Assembly: GCA_900766135.1 (NCBI GenBank)
Contig: CAAFUF010000012.1
Coordinates: forward strand, 1 to 64,000
DNA from: Paenibacillaceae bacterium
GTDB taxonomy: Bacteria > Bacillota > Bacilli > Paenibacillales > Paenibacillaceae
Direction of reading: 5' to 3'
DNA: 64,000 nt
A program made the translations under genes and the position numbers. The notes under the pieces were generated by a model, which ran no database searches, was not told where the DNA came from, and saw nothing but the letters and a program-made list of their open reading frames with translations. This document shows, piece by piece, positions 1-8,028 of the stretch. Each line of letters opens with the position of its first letter. Positions within the stretch are counted from its first letter, which is position 1.

Positions 1-198
1 GCCACATTCGAACATTATTTCCCCTAAAGCGACCGAAACTCTTCATCCCCTACAATCGATTGAAGACTTACGCTATGCTGTGAAGCTGTTTCTGAAGAGC
101 CCGGTGCGGGAAATCCGCACGCCGGGTTCTGTGGGGGTTCGGGCCACCAGTTGGGTGGCCCCTTCTACCCGGAGACGGGGGCTAGCCGCCCCCTCCTA
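1..198 (+). mobile_element. 3' end of a group II intron (partial)
   Basis: Positions 97-129 fold as a group II intron domain V: GAGCCCGG, a GCGG stem, a GAAA tetraloop, and the complementary CCGC and CCGGGTTC arms. Hairpins at 141-162 and about 176-192 follow, as in domain VI and the 3' end of bacterial introns, with CTAC-type ends. The reverse transcriptase/maturase would lie upstream of base 1. The exact 3' splice site is not certain and could be near 170 or near 198. Confidence 0.6.
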
Positions 199-227
199 CA
201 CGATTTGGGCCTATTTTTATGCGTAGA

Positions 228-341
228 TTACAACAGGATGGAACGGCTAACGATAACCAACAGGATAAAGAGAACCAGGATCACGCCCGTGCTCGTGAAC
301 AGGCCGCCGTAGCCGCCTCTTACTTCTTCAACTCCGCTCAT
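228..341 (-). CDS. YjcZ-family small sporulation membrane peptide
   Basis: A 37-residue peptide beginning MSGVEEVRGGYGGLFTST and ending in one hydrophobic helix (residues about 19-37, VILVLFILLVIVSRSILL). The Gly/Tyr-rich head plus single C-terminal transmembrane helix is the hallmark of the YjcZ/TIGR01732 family, found in spore formers and made during sporulation. The start ATG follows GAAAGGGG at good spacing. A perfect CATACAATA on the same strand at 394-386 suits a sigma-E or sigma-K minus-10 box and supports mother-cell expression. The molecular function of the family is unknown. The gene stands alone between the intron end and a gene on the same strand. Confidence 0.85.
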   Translation of the reverse strand: MSGVEEVRGGYGGLFTSTGVILVLFILLVIVSRSILL

Positions 342-385
342 TTTCATTCCCCTTTCCCATTCAGGCGTAATGTAGTTGTACACCG

Positions 386-394
386 TATTGTATG
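386..394 (-). promoter_or_regulatory. sigma-E/sigma-K-like -10 box for the YjcZ gene
   Basis: Read on the minus strand this is CATACAATA, matching the sigma-E -10 (CATACAAT) and the sigma-K -10 (CATANNNTA). It lies 45 bases upstream of the start codon. No convincing -35 was found at the standard distance, so the exact sigma factor is open. Confidence 0.45.
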
Positions 395-449
395 AGAATA
401 GGAGTTAGCGTGCGTGGGCCATTGTGCCAATCTCCTAAGGGTCCGCCGC

Positions 450-1748
450 CTATTTGCCTTGCAGGTCTTGAACGCCTTGGTGGATCAAGTCGAACAATTC
501 CTCCAGATTCTCCTCCGAGATGCAGGAGAAGGCGATCCGCAGGTCGGTATCCCCAAGCGCGATCGTACCGATGCCGTACTGTTGGATCAGATGCAGGCGA
601 AGGGCTTCCGCAGCTACGGTCTTAAGTTTAAGACACATGAAATAGCCGGAGTTAAACGGATAGTACTCCCAAACGTCCCCGTACTTGCCGCTGTCGAGCA
701 AAGCTTTGACTTTATTGGCCCGGCCTTTCATGATCCGGAATTTCTCTTCTTTTTGCACGGCGAATTCCGGTGATTTTAACGCGTGCAGCACGAACGTCTG
801 CGAGGGATGGGCGCCGCTGGATATCGTGGCGCGGATGATCCCCAGCGTTTTTTGCTCCAGCGCGGACAACAGGGCTTGATCGTCGGCGGCGTAAGTGATA
901 AACCCGACGCGGAATCCCCAGACGTATTCTTCCTTGGTCGCACCATCTACCTTGATCGGCAAAATACGCGGATGGAGTCCAGCCAGCTTGCCGAACAACG
1001 ACTCCTTCAACGAATTTTCGAAGAACAACCCGTAATAAGCGTCGTCGGTAACAACGACCACATTAATCCCTTCTTCGGCCGCCGCCTGGACCGCAGCGAC
1101 GATCTCCCCGCCTTCTTTGGCCCCCGGCGTATATCCGGTCGGATTGTTCGGGAAGTTCAAGATAACGATCGCCTTGCCTTTTCCCTTCTGGGCCAGCAGC
1201 GCTTCACGCAGTCCGGCGCTGTTGAAGGTCATGTCGTCGGTGAACAGCGGGAAGTTGACGATGTCGGCGTGACGGCGAATCCCGAAGGTGAGCTCGTAAT
1301 TCTCCCAATTCTTGTCCGGATAAATGACGGCATCGCCTTCATCGACGAACAGGTCGGCGACGATGCTGAGCCCGTGGGTCAGCGCGTTCGTGACGATCGG
1401 TTGGCCGAAGCTTTTGCCGGCGAGCGACGGGTTTTCCTGGACCATCTTGTCGCGCCAAACGGTACGCAGCTCGGGTTTACCGGCCGGCGGGGCATAAGGG
1501 TACAAATCCTGCGGCTTATAAGCGGACAGCGTGTCCTGAATCGCCGCTAAATGCATCGGGCCGCCGTTTTCGGTGGCGATGCCGATCGTGGCGTTATATT
1601 TCTTGGCGTGGGCCGAAGCTTCGGCGGATTGGCTTAAGATGCCTTCCTTCGGGAAATAAATTTCCTTGCCCAGCGTCGACAGCATGTCGTAGACGTGCTT
1701 ATTGCCGGATTTGACGCTCTCGTTTAACTGCTCCGCGAGTGGGTTCAT
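450..1748 (-). CDS. Class I/II fold aminotransferase (PLP)
   Basis: A 432-residue fold-type I aminotransferase. Visible PLP-site elements are NFPNNPTG (about 198-205), DDAYYG (about 235-240) and a KVDGATKEEY segment with the likely Schiff-base lysine at about 272, then WGFRVGF. The family transfers amino groups between an amino acid and a 2-oxo acid in the cytoplasm; the substrate cannot be read from sequence. The start is set by GGAAGG nine bases before ATG at 1748; an upstream in-frame ATG abuts that ribosome site and is less likely. A TATAAT -10 and a palindromic operator candidate lie just upstream. It may be functionally tied to the neighbouring flavin oxidase and MocR regulator, but transcript boundaries are unknown. 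Confidence 0.85.
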   Translation of the reverse strand: MNPLAEQLNESVKSGNKHVYDMLSTLGKEIYFPKEGILSQSAEASAHAKKYNATIGIATENGGPMHLAAIQDTLSAYKPQDLYPYAPPAGKPELRTVWRDKMVQENPSLAGKSFGQPIVTNALTHGLSIVADLFVDEGDAVIYPDKNWENYELTFGIRRHADIVNFPLFTDDMTFNSAGLREALLAQKGKGKAIVILNFPNNPTGYTPGAKEGGEIVAAVQAAAEEGINVVVVTDDAYYGLFFENSLKESLFGKLAGLHPRILPIKVDGATKEEYVWGFRVGFITYAADDQALLSALEQKTLGIIRATISSGAHPSQTFVLHALKSPEFAVQKEEKFRIMKGRANKVKALLDSGKYGDVWEYYPFNSGYFMCLKLKTVAAEALRLHLIQQYGIGTIALGDTDLRIAFSCISEENLEELFDLIHQGVQDLQGK

Positions 1749-1778
1749 CACATTCATCCTTCCAAATCGGTTTGATAT

Positions 1779-1815
1779 TTTAGGACAGTACCGTCTTAAA
1801 CTGCCTAACATTATA
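1779..1815 (-). promoter_or_regulatory. -10 box and palindromic operator of the aminotransferase gene
   Basis: On the minus strand a TATAAT (1815-1810) is preceded 17 bases upstream by GTGACG. Just downstream of the expected start of transcription is a 22-base imperfect palindrome (1779-1800) of the form TTTA.GAC.GTAC.GTC.TAAA with only two mispaired position pairs. This position suits a repressor site. The regulator is not known. Confidence 0.5.
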
Positions 1816-1861
1816 TCATTTCGATCCGGGCGCGTCACGGTGAAATCGCGAGCTCCGTCGC

Positions 1862-2482
1862 CTATTTTTCTCGGTGGGCCGGGCAGTATTTCTTCATGTT
1901 GGCGATCGTCTCTGCGTCAAATTCACCGTCCCGCTGTTCCAGACCGGAGAGGACTGCCGACAAATTCGGTTCCTTTAGGTTTTGTCCGAATTTGAATTTG
2001 GCGCTGATCTCTGCCGGCACGATCCGGCATAAAGCCACCGCTTTCAGCTGTCCGGCATAGTCGGGATCCTCCGGCGTAATCGGCGCGTAGCCGCCCTCGG
2101 GCTGCAGTTTCTCCATAAACAAGGCAAACGCTTGGGCTTTTTCTTCAAGATCTTCGACCTTTTCGACCTGCCCGCGCACCATCACGCTTTTGAAATAAGC
2201 CGAAGCCGGGCAGGCCAGCTTGGGATCGGTGAAATAGGACGGGATGATCGCGTATTCCTTGGCTACCGTGAAGCTCACTCGGGGATCGCGGGCGAGATGT
2301 TTCATTTTCTCCCCGGCCAGGCTCCCGTGAAAATAAAAATTCGCTCCATCGTATACGAAGTTTAGCGGAGTAACCCGGCTCCACCCGTCCTCGCCTACTG
2401 TGCCAAGAAACCCGAAGCTCATCTCATGCAAAAACTCGCGGATTTCGGCCTCTTCCATGATGCCGAATTCTTTTCTGCGCAT
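1862..2482 (-). CDS. Pyridoxamine 5'-phosphate oxidase-like flavin-binding protein
   Basis: A 206-residue split-barrel protein. The N-terminal part (EAEIREFLHEMSFGFLGTVG...GWSRVTPLNFVYDGANFYFHGSLAGEKMKHLARDP, shown here only in outline) has the order of strands typical of the PNPOx-like/NimA-like FMN-binding family. These proteins bind FMN, F420 or haem and reduce or bind small molecules; true pyridoxine oxidase activity is not implied. It is transcribed away from a MocR-type regulator whose C-terminal domain binds PLP, with 132 bases between the start codons. That arrangement suggests MocR control of this gene. The start ATG at 2482 follows AGGGGGAG. Confidence 0.8.
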   Translation of the reverse strand: MRRKEFGIMEEAEIREFLHEMSFGFLGTVGEDGWSRVTPLNFVYDGANFYFHGSLAGEKMKHLARDPRVSFTVAKEYAIIPSYFTDPKLACPASAYFKSVMVRGQVEKVEDLEEKAQAFALFMEKLQPEGGYAPITPEDPDYAGQLKAVALCRIVPAEISAKFKFGQNLKEPNLSAVLSGLEQRDGEFDAETIANMKKYCPAHREK

Positions 2483-2524
2483 TGCTGCTCCCCCTCTGCT
2501 AGATTGACTCCCAGCTTACGCCGA

Positions 2525-2575
2525 AAATTGACAATTAAAAAGAACCAATTTACATTCATTTTAGTGATCCAATTT
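2525..2575. promoter_or_regulatory. Promoter and MocR-type operator repeats between divergent genes
   Basis: A plus-strand promoter TTGACA (2528-2533), 17 bases, TACATT (2551-2556) serves the regulator gene. Overlapping it are two direct repeats CCAATTT at 2545-2551 and 2569-2575, 24 bases apart, and an inverted AAATTG at 2525-2530. Direct repeats plus one inverted copy is the operator layout reported for MocR/PdxR regulators, so autoregulation and control of the divergent gene are likely. Confidence 0.5.
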
Positions 2576-2614
2576 GTGTTAAGGCCGATATTGGGCGGAA
2601 GAGGGGGACTTGAG

Positions 2615-4144
2615 GTGCCGGACTTTACGATCCCGCTGGCGTCGTTCAGCGAGAAATACCGTTACAAATATTTAGCGGTGTACCATGCGCTGCGCGCAGC
2701 GATTCTCGACGGCACGCTTCAGGAAGGTACACGTCTGCCGGCGACCCGGGACCTTGCCGAGTTGTACGGCCTGTCCCGCGGGAGCGTCTCGCAGGCGTAC
2801 GACATGCTGCATGCCGACGGCTACGTACGGACCGCCGTCGGCAGCGGCACGTTCGTCGCCGGCGGCCTGCAGCCGCCGCAGGCGGACGACGGGCCGAAAG
2901 CGCCGATCGCGTTGTCGCGCTGGGGACAGCGGGTGACGGCGGCGATGGCCATCGGCGGAGCCGGAGCTGCCGAGGCGGCGCTCGGCGCAGCGGACGGGCC
3001 GGGCGGGGCACGCGAAGCCGCCGCTCCGGCCGAATCAGCGGCGGCCGTCCCGATCTCGTATCGGGACGGAGGGCCGTGGGAGGCGCTGTTCCCGGCAACG
3101 GAGTGGAACAGCGCCATGGCCTGGGCGGCGCGCAGCAAGCCGGGCGACTCCCCGGGCGAAGGCGCGGACCCGGCCGGCGAGCCGGAGCTGCGCGCGGCAA
3201 TCGCCGCGCATTTGCGGCGCAGCCGCGGCATTGCGGCAGAGGCGGAGCAGATCTGCCTCTTTAACGGCTCGATGCAGGCGATCACGCTGCTGACCCAGCT
3301 GCTGCTGGGGGAAGGCGAGCCCGCGGTGCTGGAGAACCCGTGTTACTACGGGATCTCGCGGGCGGTCGCCGCCTGCGGGGGCGTGGCCGTCCCGGCTGCG
3401 CTGGACGGGGACGGCATCGTGCCGCGCGACTGGGACGCGCGGCTCCTGTTCGTCACGCCGGGCCGGCAGTTCCCGACCGGCGCCGTGCTCTCCCACGCCC
3501 GGCGGCGCGAACTGCTGGCGTGGGCCGCGCGGCGGAACGCGATCATCGTCGAGGACGACTACGACAGCGAGTTCCGCTGGGGCGGCCGCCCGCTGGAGCC
3601 GCTTAAGGCGCTGGACCGGGAGGAGCGCGTCGTGTACGTCGGCTCCTTCTCCAAGACGATGTTCGCCGCCCTGCGGGTCGGCTATGCCGTGCTGCCGCGC
3701 GCCCTGGTCCGGCCCGTGTCCAACGCAAAGGCGCTCTACGAGCCGGTGCCGCCGGCGCGGCTCGAGCAGCGGGCGCTCGCCCGGTTCATGCGCACGGGCG
3801 GCTACGAGCGCCATCTGCGCCGGATGCGCCGCCACTATGGCGCCAAGCAGGATGCGTTCCGCCGCTGCATGGAACGGGAGCTGGGCGGACTGTTCCGCCT
3901 TCGCCCGGCCGATGCCGGATTGCTGCTGTACGCCGAATGGCGCCGCACGCCGGAGGAGTACCACGCTTTCTGCCAGGCGGCCGCGGCCCGCGGCGTCCGT
4001 TTTCGCGACGCCGCGGTCTACCGAATCGTGCCGGGAGCGCCCGCGGCCTGCTTTGCCTTCTCCCATATGGACGAAAACACGCTTAAGGAAGGCGTATTTC
4101 GCATGAAAGCAGCCTGGAGAGATATTCAAACCCATGGGCTTTAA
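2615..4144 (+). CDS. MocR/PdxR-type transcriptional regulator
   Basis: A 509-residue fusion of a GntR winged helix (residues about 10-85, with EGTRLPATRDLAELYGLSRG) and a fold-type I aminotransferase-like domain (about 150-505). The PLP lysine motif SFSKTMFAALRVGY is intact. The linker between domains is unusually Ala/Gly rich (about 95-150). MocR proteins sense PLP or an amino-compound adduct and regulate nearby genes; catalysis is usually lost. The start is GTG at 2615, preceded by GAGGGGGA; the reading frame is open further upstream but without a ribosome site. Divergent from the flavin-binding oxidase-like gene, with candidate operator repeats between them. Confidence 0.88.
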   Translation: MPDFTIPLASFSEKYRYKYLAVYHALRAAILDGTLQEGTRLPATRDLAELYGLSRGSVSQAYDMLHADGYVRTAVGSGTFVAGGLQPPQADDGPKAPIALSRWGQRVTAAMAIGGAGAAEAALGAADGPGGAREAAAPAESAAAVPISYRDGGPWEALFPATEWNSAMAWAARSKPGDSPGEGADPAGEPELRAAIAAHLRRSRGIAAEAEQICLFNGSMQAITLLTQLLLGEGEPAVLENPCYYGISRAVAACGGVAVPAALDGDGIVPRDWDARLLFVTPGRQFPTGAVLSHARRRELLAWAARRNAIIVEDDYDSEFRWGGRPLEPLKALDREERVVYVGSFSKTMFAALRVGYAVLPRALVRPVSNAKALYEPVPPARLEQRALARFMRTGGYERHLRRMRRHYGAKQDAFRRCMERELGGLFRLRPADAGLLLYAEWRRTPEEYHAFCQAAAARGVRFRDAAVYRIVPGAPAACFAFSHMDENTLKEGVFRMKAAWRDIQTHGL

Positions 4145-4153
4145 GGGTATAAT
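4125..4153 (+). promoter_or_regulatory. Sigma-A-like promoter for the AraC gene
   Basis: TTCAAA at 4125-4130, 17 bases, TATAAT at 4148-4153. The -35 lies inside the end of the MocR gene, so the AraC gene has its own promoter. Confidence 0.5.
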
Positions 4154-4251
4154 AGAGAAAAGGCTTGTCTAGGATTTCAAGCGGTAGCGCGATGCTTGCA
4201 CGGATCAGGCAGAAATACGCGCCTTTAGGAATTTAATCGGGAGGGAAGGAC

Positions 4252-5037
4252 ATGCTTCACGTTTCACCGTCTTCATTCGAATTGAAGCCGGCATTCGCCA
4301 AAATCGTTTGCGAACCCGGGTGGAAATGGCACAAGCGGGAGAAGCCGCTACAGAACTACGACCTGTTCTATGTGTGGAGCGGAGAAGGTACGGTTGTCCT
4401 GAACGACCAGCCCATTCCGGTCAGCAAAGGCAGCTGCTTCCTGTTTCGCAAAGGAGATCATACCAGTGCAACGCATAATCCGCAGCGGCCACTGGTGCTA
4501 ACGTACATCCATTTCGACGTCCATGAGCCCGTGATGGAAGTGCCGGGTTCGTACCGCGTGCTGGAGGATACGTTGGATTTCGAATACATGCTGTCTCGAT
4601 ACGTGCGCTTATTCTTAATGAAGGCGTACGCCGCCGAAGAGGAGGCTCAGCTGATTCTCAAGCAGCTGCTCATCCATTTGCTGCGCGAAGAACGTCAGGT
4701 GCCGGTGGAGAAGAAAGTCAGCAACCAGCTGCATGAAGTGATCCACGAGGTAGCCAATTTCGTGCTGCAGCACCCGGGCCTTCCCCACAAGGTGCAGGAT
4801 TTGGCTGCCCGGGCGGGCTTGTCCCCGCGGTATTTCTCCATCAAGTTCAAGGAGATCATCGGGATGTCGGTACAGTCCTACATTATCAAGTCAAGGATCG
4901 ACCGGGCCCAGCATCTGCTGCTGCATGCCGGCATGAACGTGACCGAAGTCGCCGACGCGCTGGGGTACCGGGACATCTTCTTCTTCAGCCGCCAGTTCAA
5001 ACAATACACGGGAAAAAGCCCGTCGGAAATCCGCTAA
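4252..5037 (+). CDS. AraC-family transcriptional regulator
   Basis: A 261-residue protein with an N-terminal cupin-like sensor (residues about 10-95, including VWSGEGTVVLND and FLFRKGDHTSATHNP) and a C-terminal double helix-turn-helix (about 160-261; KVQDLAARAGLSPRYFSIKFKE and VTEVADALGYRDIFFFSRQFK, each shown as part of a helix-turn-helix). Such regulators usually activate sugar or glycan utilisation genes after binding a ligand in the cupin. No sugar operon adjoins it, so the target is unknown. The start ATG follows GGGAGGGA; an intrinsic terminator at 5087-5118 ends the unit. Confidence 0.9.
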   Translation: MLHVSPSSFELKPAFAKIVCEPGWKWHKREKPLQNYDLFYVWSGEGTVVLNDQPIPVSKGSCFLFRKGDHTSATHNPQRPLVLTYIHFDVHEPVMEVPGSYRVLEDTLDFEYMLSRYVRLFLMKAYAAEEEAQLILKQLLIHLLREERQVPVEKKVSNQLHEVIHEVANFVLQHPGLPHKVQDLAARAGLSPRYFSIKFKEIIGMSVQSYIIKSRIDRAQHLLLHAGMNVTEVADALGYRDIFFFSRQFKQYTGKSPSEIR

Positions 5038-5086
5038 GCAGGTTAAGGCCGCCCCCCAAAAAAACTTGCACAACTCCATTTCCATC

Positions 5087-5118
5087 AACCGCCGAGATTG
5101 ATATTCCGGCGGTTTTTT
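5087..5118 (+). terminator. Intrinsic terminator after the AraC gene
   Basis: Stem AACCGCCG / CGGCGGTT with an 11-base loop, followed by TTTTTT. Confidence 0.8.
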
Positions 5119-5249
5119 GCTTAGGTAAGCCTACGGACGTTTTCCTTGACCAAAGTCTAGGGAACGAACCGGTCCCGCGTCCGTGGCGGTTCCCGGCAAC
5201 CCCGGTATAATTCAGGATAGGTAGAAATATAAGGAGGACGAACTTTCAA

Positions 5250-6179
5250 ATGAAACCTACATCCAAAATCGCGTGGCTGGCGGCTTCGGCCGTGCTGTTG
5301 GCTTTAGCCTCCGGCTGCGGGCCGGCGGAAAACCAAACGCTGCAGCAGCAATGGGAGCAGACCGTAGGGAATACCGTTGACTCCGTAAGTCAATCGATCA
5401 GCGATACCGCGGCATCTGTGCAGCAATCGGTATCGCTGGCCGCCGGCGAGTGGAAGGACGATCTGACGTTCACGGGGCGCTCGCATGAGCTATCGGCAAC
5501 CGGGGAAATCGGCAGCGCCAGCAAATTGCAACTGGAAAATGCCGTGGGCCGTCTCGAGTTGAAGGAAGGCTCGTCCGATCAGATCGTGGTGAAAGCGACC
5601 ATCCAGGCTGCAGATTTGCCCGCACGCAAGGAAAAGCTCGATCAGTTGTTCGAACAGAGCGAGGTTACCGTCATCCCTGGGGGCGATGCGGTTCAAGTGC
5701 GCGTGCACGCCAAAGGCAATCCGGGTCAAAATCTGTGGGATTGGGCCCAGAAGGAGCTGCATTTTACCGAGTTCCGCATCGATTATGTCGTTGAGGTCCC
5801 TGCCGGGATCCAGGAGTTCGATGTTTCGAACAATGTCGGCGAAATCGCGGCGAGCGGGCTGACGGGGACATACCGGCTCAAGGGAGATGTCGGGTCGATC
5901 CGGGTCGAGGATGCCCGTCTGTCGGGCGAATCATCGATCCGTACGGCAACCGGCAGCTTGAATCTGGGTATCCTTGCGATGGACCCAGGCAGCCGGCTTC
6001 AGGCAAGAACCGATGTCGGCAGCGTCACGGCGGCGCTGGATCCCTCGTTAGGCTGCGATCTGGAAACGTCAAGCGAACTCGGTGAAATTAACGGGGCACC
6101 GGAAGGAAGCAGCAAGCGGGGCGGCGGAGGGCCGCTGGTCGCGCTGGAGACGTCCATCGGCAGCATTACGGTGCAATAA
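5250..6179 (+). CDS. Lipoprotein with a DUF4097-like beta-helical domain
   Basis: A 309-residue exported lipoprotein. The signal peptide (residues 1-22) ends in the lipobox LASGC, so Cys23 would be lipidated and the protein held on the outer face of the membrane. Residues about 80-309 contain repeating short strands (IGSASKLQLENAVGRLEL, FDVSNNVGEIAASGLTG, DVGSIRVEDARL, TDVGSVTAALD, TSIGSITVQ), the repeating G-S/I turns of a DUF4097-type right-handed beta solenoid. Function of that domain is unknown. An excellent TATAAT at about 5206-5211 lies upstream, without an obvious -35. The gene appears monocistronic and converges on psd. Confidence 0.8.
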   Translation: MKPTSKIAWLAASAVLLALASGCGPAENQTLQQQWEQTVGNTVDSVSQSISDTAASVQQSVSLAAGEWKDDLTFTGRSHELSATGEIGSASKLQLENAVGRLELKEGSSDQIVVKATIQAADLPARKEKLDQLFEQSEVTVIPGGDAVQVRVHAKGNPGQNLWDWAQKELHFTEFRIDYVVEVPAGIQEFDVSNNVGEIAASGLTGTYRLKGDVGSIRVEDARLSGESSIRTATGSLNLGILAMDPGSRLQARTDVGSVTAALDPSLGCDLETSSELGEINGAPEGSSKRGGGGPLVALETSIGSITVQ

Positions 6180-6221
6180 CGAGGAAGAGCCGGCAGAAGC
6201 CGGCGGAATGGAACGTATGAA

Positions 6222-7019
6222 TTAGCTTTTTCTCGGGGGCTTAAAGCTTCCCAACGCTTCGCCCATCCGCACCTTCCGTCCCGGCTCTAGTCCGGGCAGA
6301 GGGGTAAAGGTACCGGTTTGGGCAAGCAGGACGACGGTCGATCCGAACTCGAAGTAAGCCAGATCGTCGCCCTGTTCCCAGCTTTTGGCCGAGGGGTCGG
6401 TGTATTGGATGCTGCTGACATTCATCGCTCCCACCTTGACGAGCGCGATCTCCCCGCAAGCGTGGGAAATATAAGTAATGAGACGTTCGTTCCGGCACAA
6501 TACCTTCTTCATATGACGCATGCCGAAATCGTTGACCGGGTAGACCCGGCCTTTCACATGCTCGCTTTCCAGCTTTTTTCCGGTGACGGGCGCATGAATC
6601 CGGTGATAATCGGTAGGACTGAGATAAAGAACAAAGGCGTAACCATGTTTGTACGTTTCCACGCGGGGGGAGCGCGACAGCAACTCTTCCAGAGAGTAGT
6701 CCTGTCCTTTGACGTTCAGGATCGTTCCGGAACGCACCTCGCCCATAAACGTGATCAGCGCGTCCACCGGACTGATCATCGTCCCCGGCTCCGCATGCAG
6801 CGGGCGCATGCCCGGTTTCAGTTTGCGGGTGAAGAACTCGTTCAAGGTCCGGTATTCCCGGAGCTCCTTCTCCGCTTCATGCAGCGGAATCCCGTAGGAT
6901 TTAGCGAAGAAAGGGATCATCGTCCGGCTTACCCTCGAATGGGAGAACTTGCCCATCATCCGGGATAGCCATTTCCGGGAGGAGAGTTCCGTCATCCATT
7001 TCATCCATGTCGCGGCCAA
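6222..7019 (-). CDS. psd: Phosphatidylserine decarboxylase proenzyme
   Basis: A 265-residue membrane-associated pyruvoyl enzyme that decarboxylates phosphatidylserine to phosphatidylethanolamine. The self-cleavage site is FGST (Ser about 227), which becomes the pyruvoyl group after processing. The charge-relay residues Asp86 (SPVDA) and His142 (DYHRIHAP) are present, and total length matches the family. The start is TTG at 7019, chosen because GGAGG lies seven bases upstream. It converges with the lipoprotein gene and is divergent from the TPP-riboswitch unit. No phosphatidylserine synthase gene adjoins it, unlike in Bacillus subtilis, where pssA is linked. Confidence 0.93.
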   Translation of the reverse strand: MAATWMKWMTELSSRKWLSRMMGKFSHSRVSRTMIPFFAKSYGIPLHEAEKELREYRTLNEFFTRKLKPGMRPLHAEPGTMISPVDALITFMGEVRSGTILNVKGQDYSLEELLSRSPRVETYKHGYAFVLYLSPTDYHRIHAPVTGKKLESEHVKGRVYPVNDFGMRHMKKVLCRNERLITYISHACGEIALVKVGAMNVSSIQYTDPSAKSWEQGDDLAYFEFGSTVVLLAQTGTFTPLPGLEPGRKVRMGEALGSFKPPRKS

Positions 7020-7206
7020 ATAGCATCCTCCTAGTCTGTCCGTTAGTGCTGCGTTGGTTTGATGAATTCGTTGCCACTTCCGCTTATCTTGACACAGAAT
7101 AGGGTTGAAATCAATACGGCGGCGTGTAACCCCGGATTACAGAATTGTACAAATTTATGCTTGATGCTTGAACAAGGTTGGTGTATGTTAATAACAATCG
7201 CATAGG

Positions 7207-7303
7207 GATACGGGGGCTTGAGCGAATCAGGCTGAGATAGCGGCATAAGGCGCCGCGGACCGTTAATCTGATCTGGATAATGCCAGCGTAGAGAATCGAT
7301 CGT
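7207..7303 (+). ncRNA. TPP (THI-box) riboswitch
   Basis: The two conserved thiamine-pyrophosphate binding arms are both visible: GGGGGCTTG...GCTGAGA (pyrimidine-sensing arm, 7212-7237) and CTGATCTGGATAATGCCAGCG (pyrophosphate-sensing arm, from about 7268). P1 closes by GAT (near 7207) with ATC (near 7296). An intrinsic terminator at 7348-7376 supplies the expression platform. TPP binding should reduce expression of the transporter genes downstream. Confidence 0.95.
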
Positions 7304-7347
7304 CCGAGATGTTGTTGCGTTTTTCACGCGCCCTCGTGACCTGACTG

Positions 7348-7376
7348 CCGTCTGAGCTGATTCAGACGGTTTTTTT
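7348..7376 (+). terminator. Riboswitch-linked intrinsic terminator
   Basis: Stem CCGTCTGA / TCAGACGG, then TTTTTTT. It sits between the TPP aptamer and ykoE, the expected place for transcriptional attenuation. Confidence 0.85.
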
Positions 7377-7422
7377 GCGATGCGATGAAATTCAAATTTG
7401 TGGATGAAGAGGAGAGATGAAG

Positions 7423-8028
7423 ATGTCGGAGGTTGTCCAAAAAAGAATCGGCCGCGGCTTGAAGCTGAGCGATCTGCTGGTGACGGTGCTGGTCTCGTTG
7501 GTGCTTGGCGTGGTGTACCACTTCTGGAGCTCGGTGTACAATTTGTTCTCCCCCCTGTTTTTCCAGGCGGATGAACTGGTGTACGGGATGTGGTTTCTGG
7601 CCGCAACGCTGGTGTTCCTGCTGATCCGCAAACCGGGGGTGGCGCTGATTGCCGAGGTGGCGGCGGCCCATGTGGAAATTCTGTTCGGCAGCGAATGGGG
7701 GGTTCAGCTCGTCCTTTACAGCTTGCTGCAAGGCTTAGGGGCGGAATTGGTGTTCGCCGCGTTCCGGTACCGGAAATTTTCCGGTTCCGTTGCCGCGCTG
7801 GCCGGAATCGGGGCCGCTGTCGGCTCGGTGATTCCGGATTTCTTCTACGGGTATGTGCAGGATTACGAGCCTTGGCTCCTGACTGCCAAATATGCCATGC
7901 GGGCGGTCAGCTCGGCGCTGATCTGCGGTTACTTTGCCTATGCCGTGGTGAAAGCCGTGGAAGCGACGGGAGTCACCACGCTGCTGCGTCCGGTTGATCC
8001 GAAAGACTACGCGGCGCTGAACGACTGA
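7423..8028 (+). CDS. ykoE: ECF transporter S component for a thiamine precursor (YkoE)
   Basis: A 201-residue integral membrane protein with about five to six hydrophobic helices, matching the YkoE substrate-binding subunit of the energy-coupling-factor transporter YkoEDC. The TPP riboswitch upstream supports a thiamine-related substrate; hydroxymethylpyrimidine or thiamine is the usual proposal. ATG at 7423 is preferred over ATG at 7417 because GGAGAG lies eight bases before it. The stop codon overlaps the start of ykoD (TGATG). Confidence 0.9.
   Translation: MSEVVQKRIGRGLKLSDLLVTVLVSLVLGVVYHFWSSVYNLFSPLFFQADELVYGMWFLAATLVFLLIRKPGVALIAEVAAAHVEILFGSEWGVQLVLYSLLQGLGAELVFAAFRYRKFSGSVAALAGIGAAVGSVIPDFFYGYVQDYEPWLLTAKYAMRAVSSALICGYFAYAVVKAVEATGVTTLLRPVDPKDYAALND

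Noticed and set aside
2646..4135. Long open frames on the minus strand inside the MocR gene
   Set aside because: They arise from the high GC and codon bias of the true gene, are Arg/Pro/Ala-rich, have no ribosome sites and match no family.
6190..6215. GCCGGC-AGAA-GCCGGC hairpin between the lipoprotein gene and psd as terminator
   Set aside because: Short stem and no T run on either strand.
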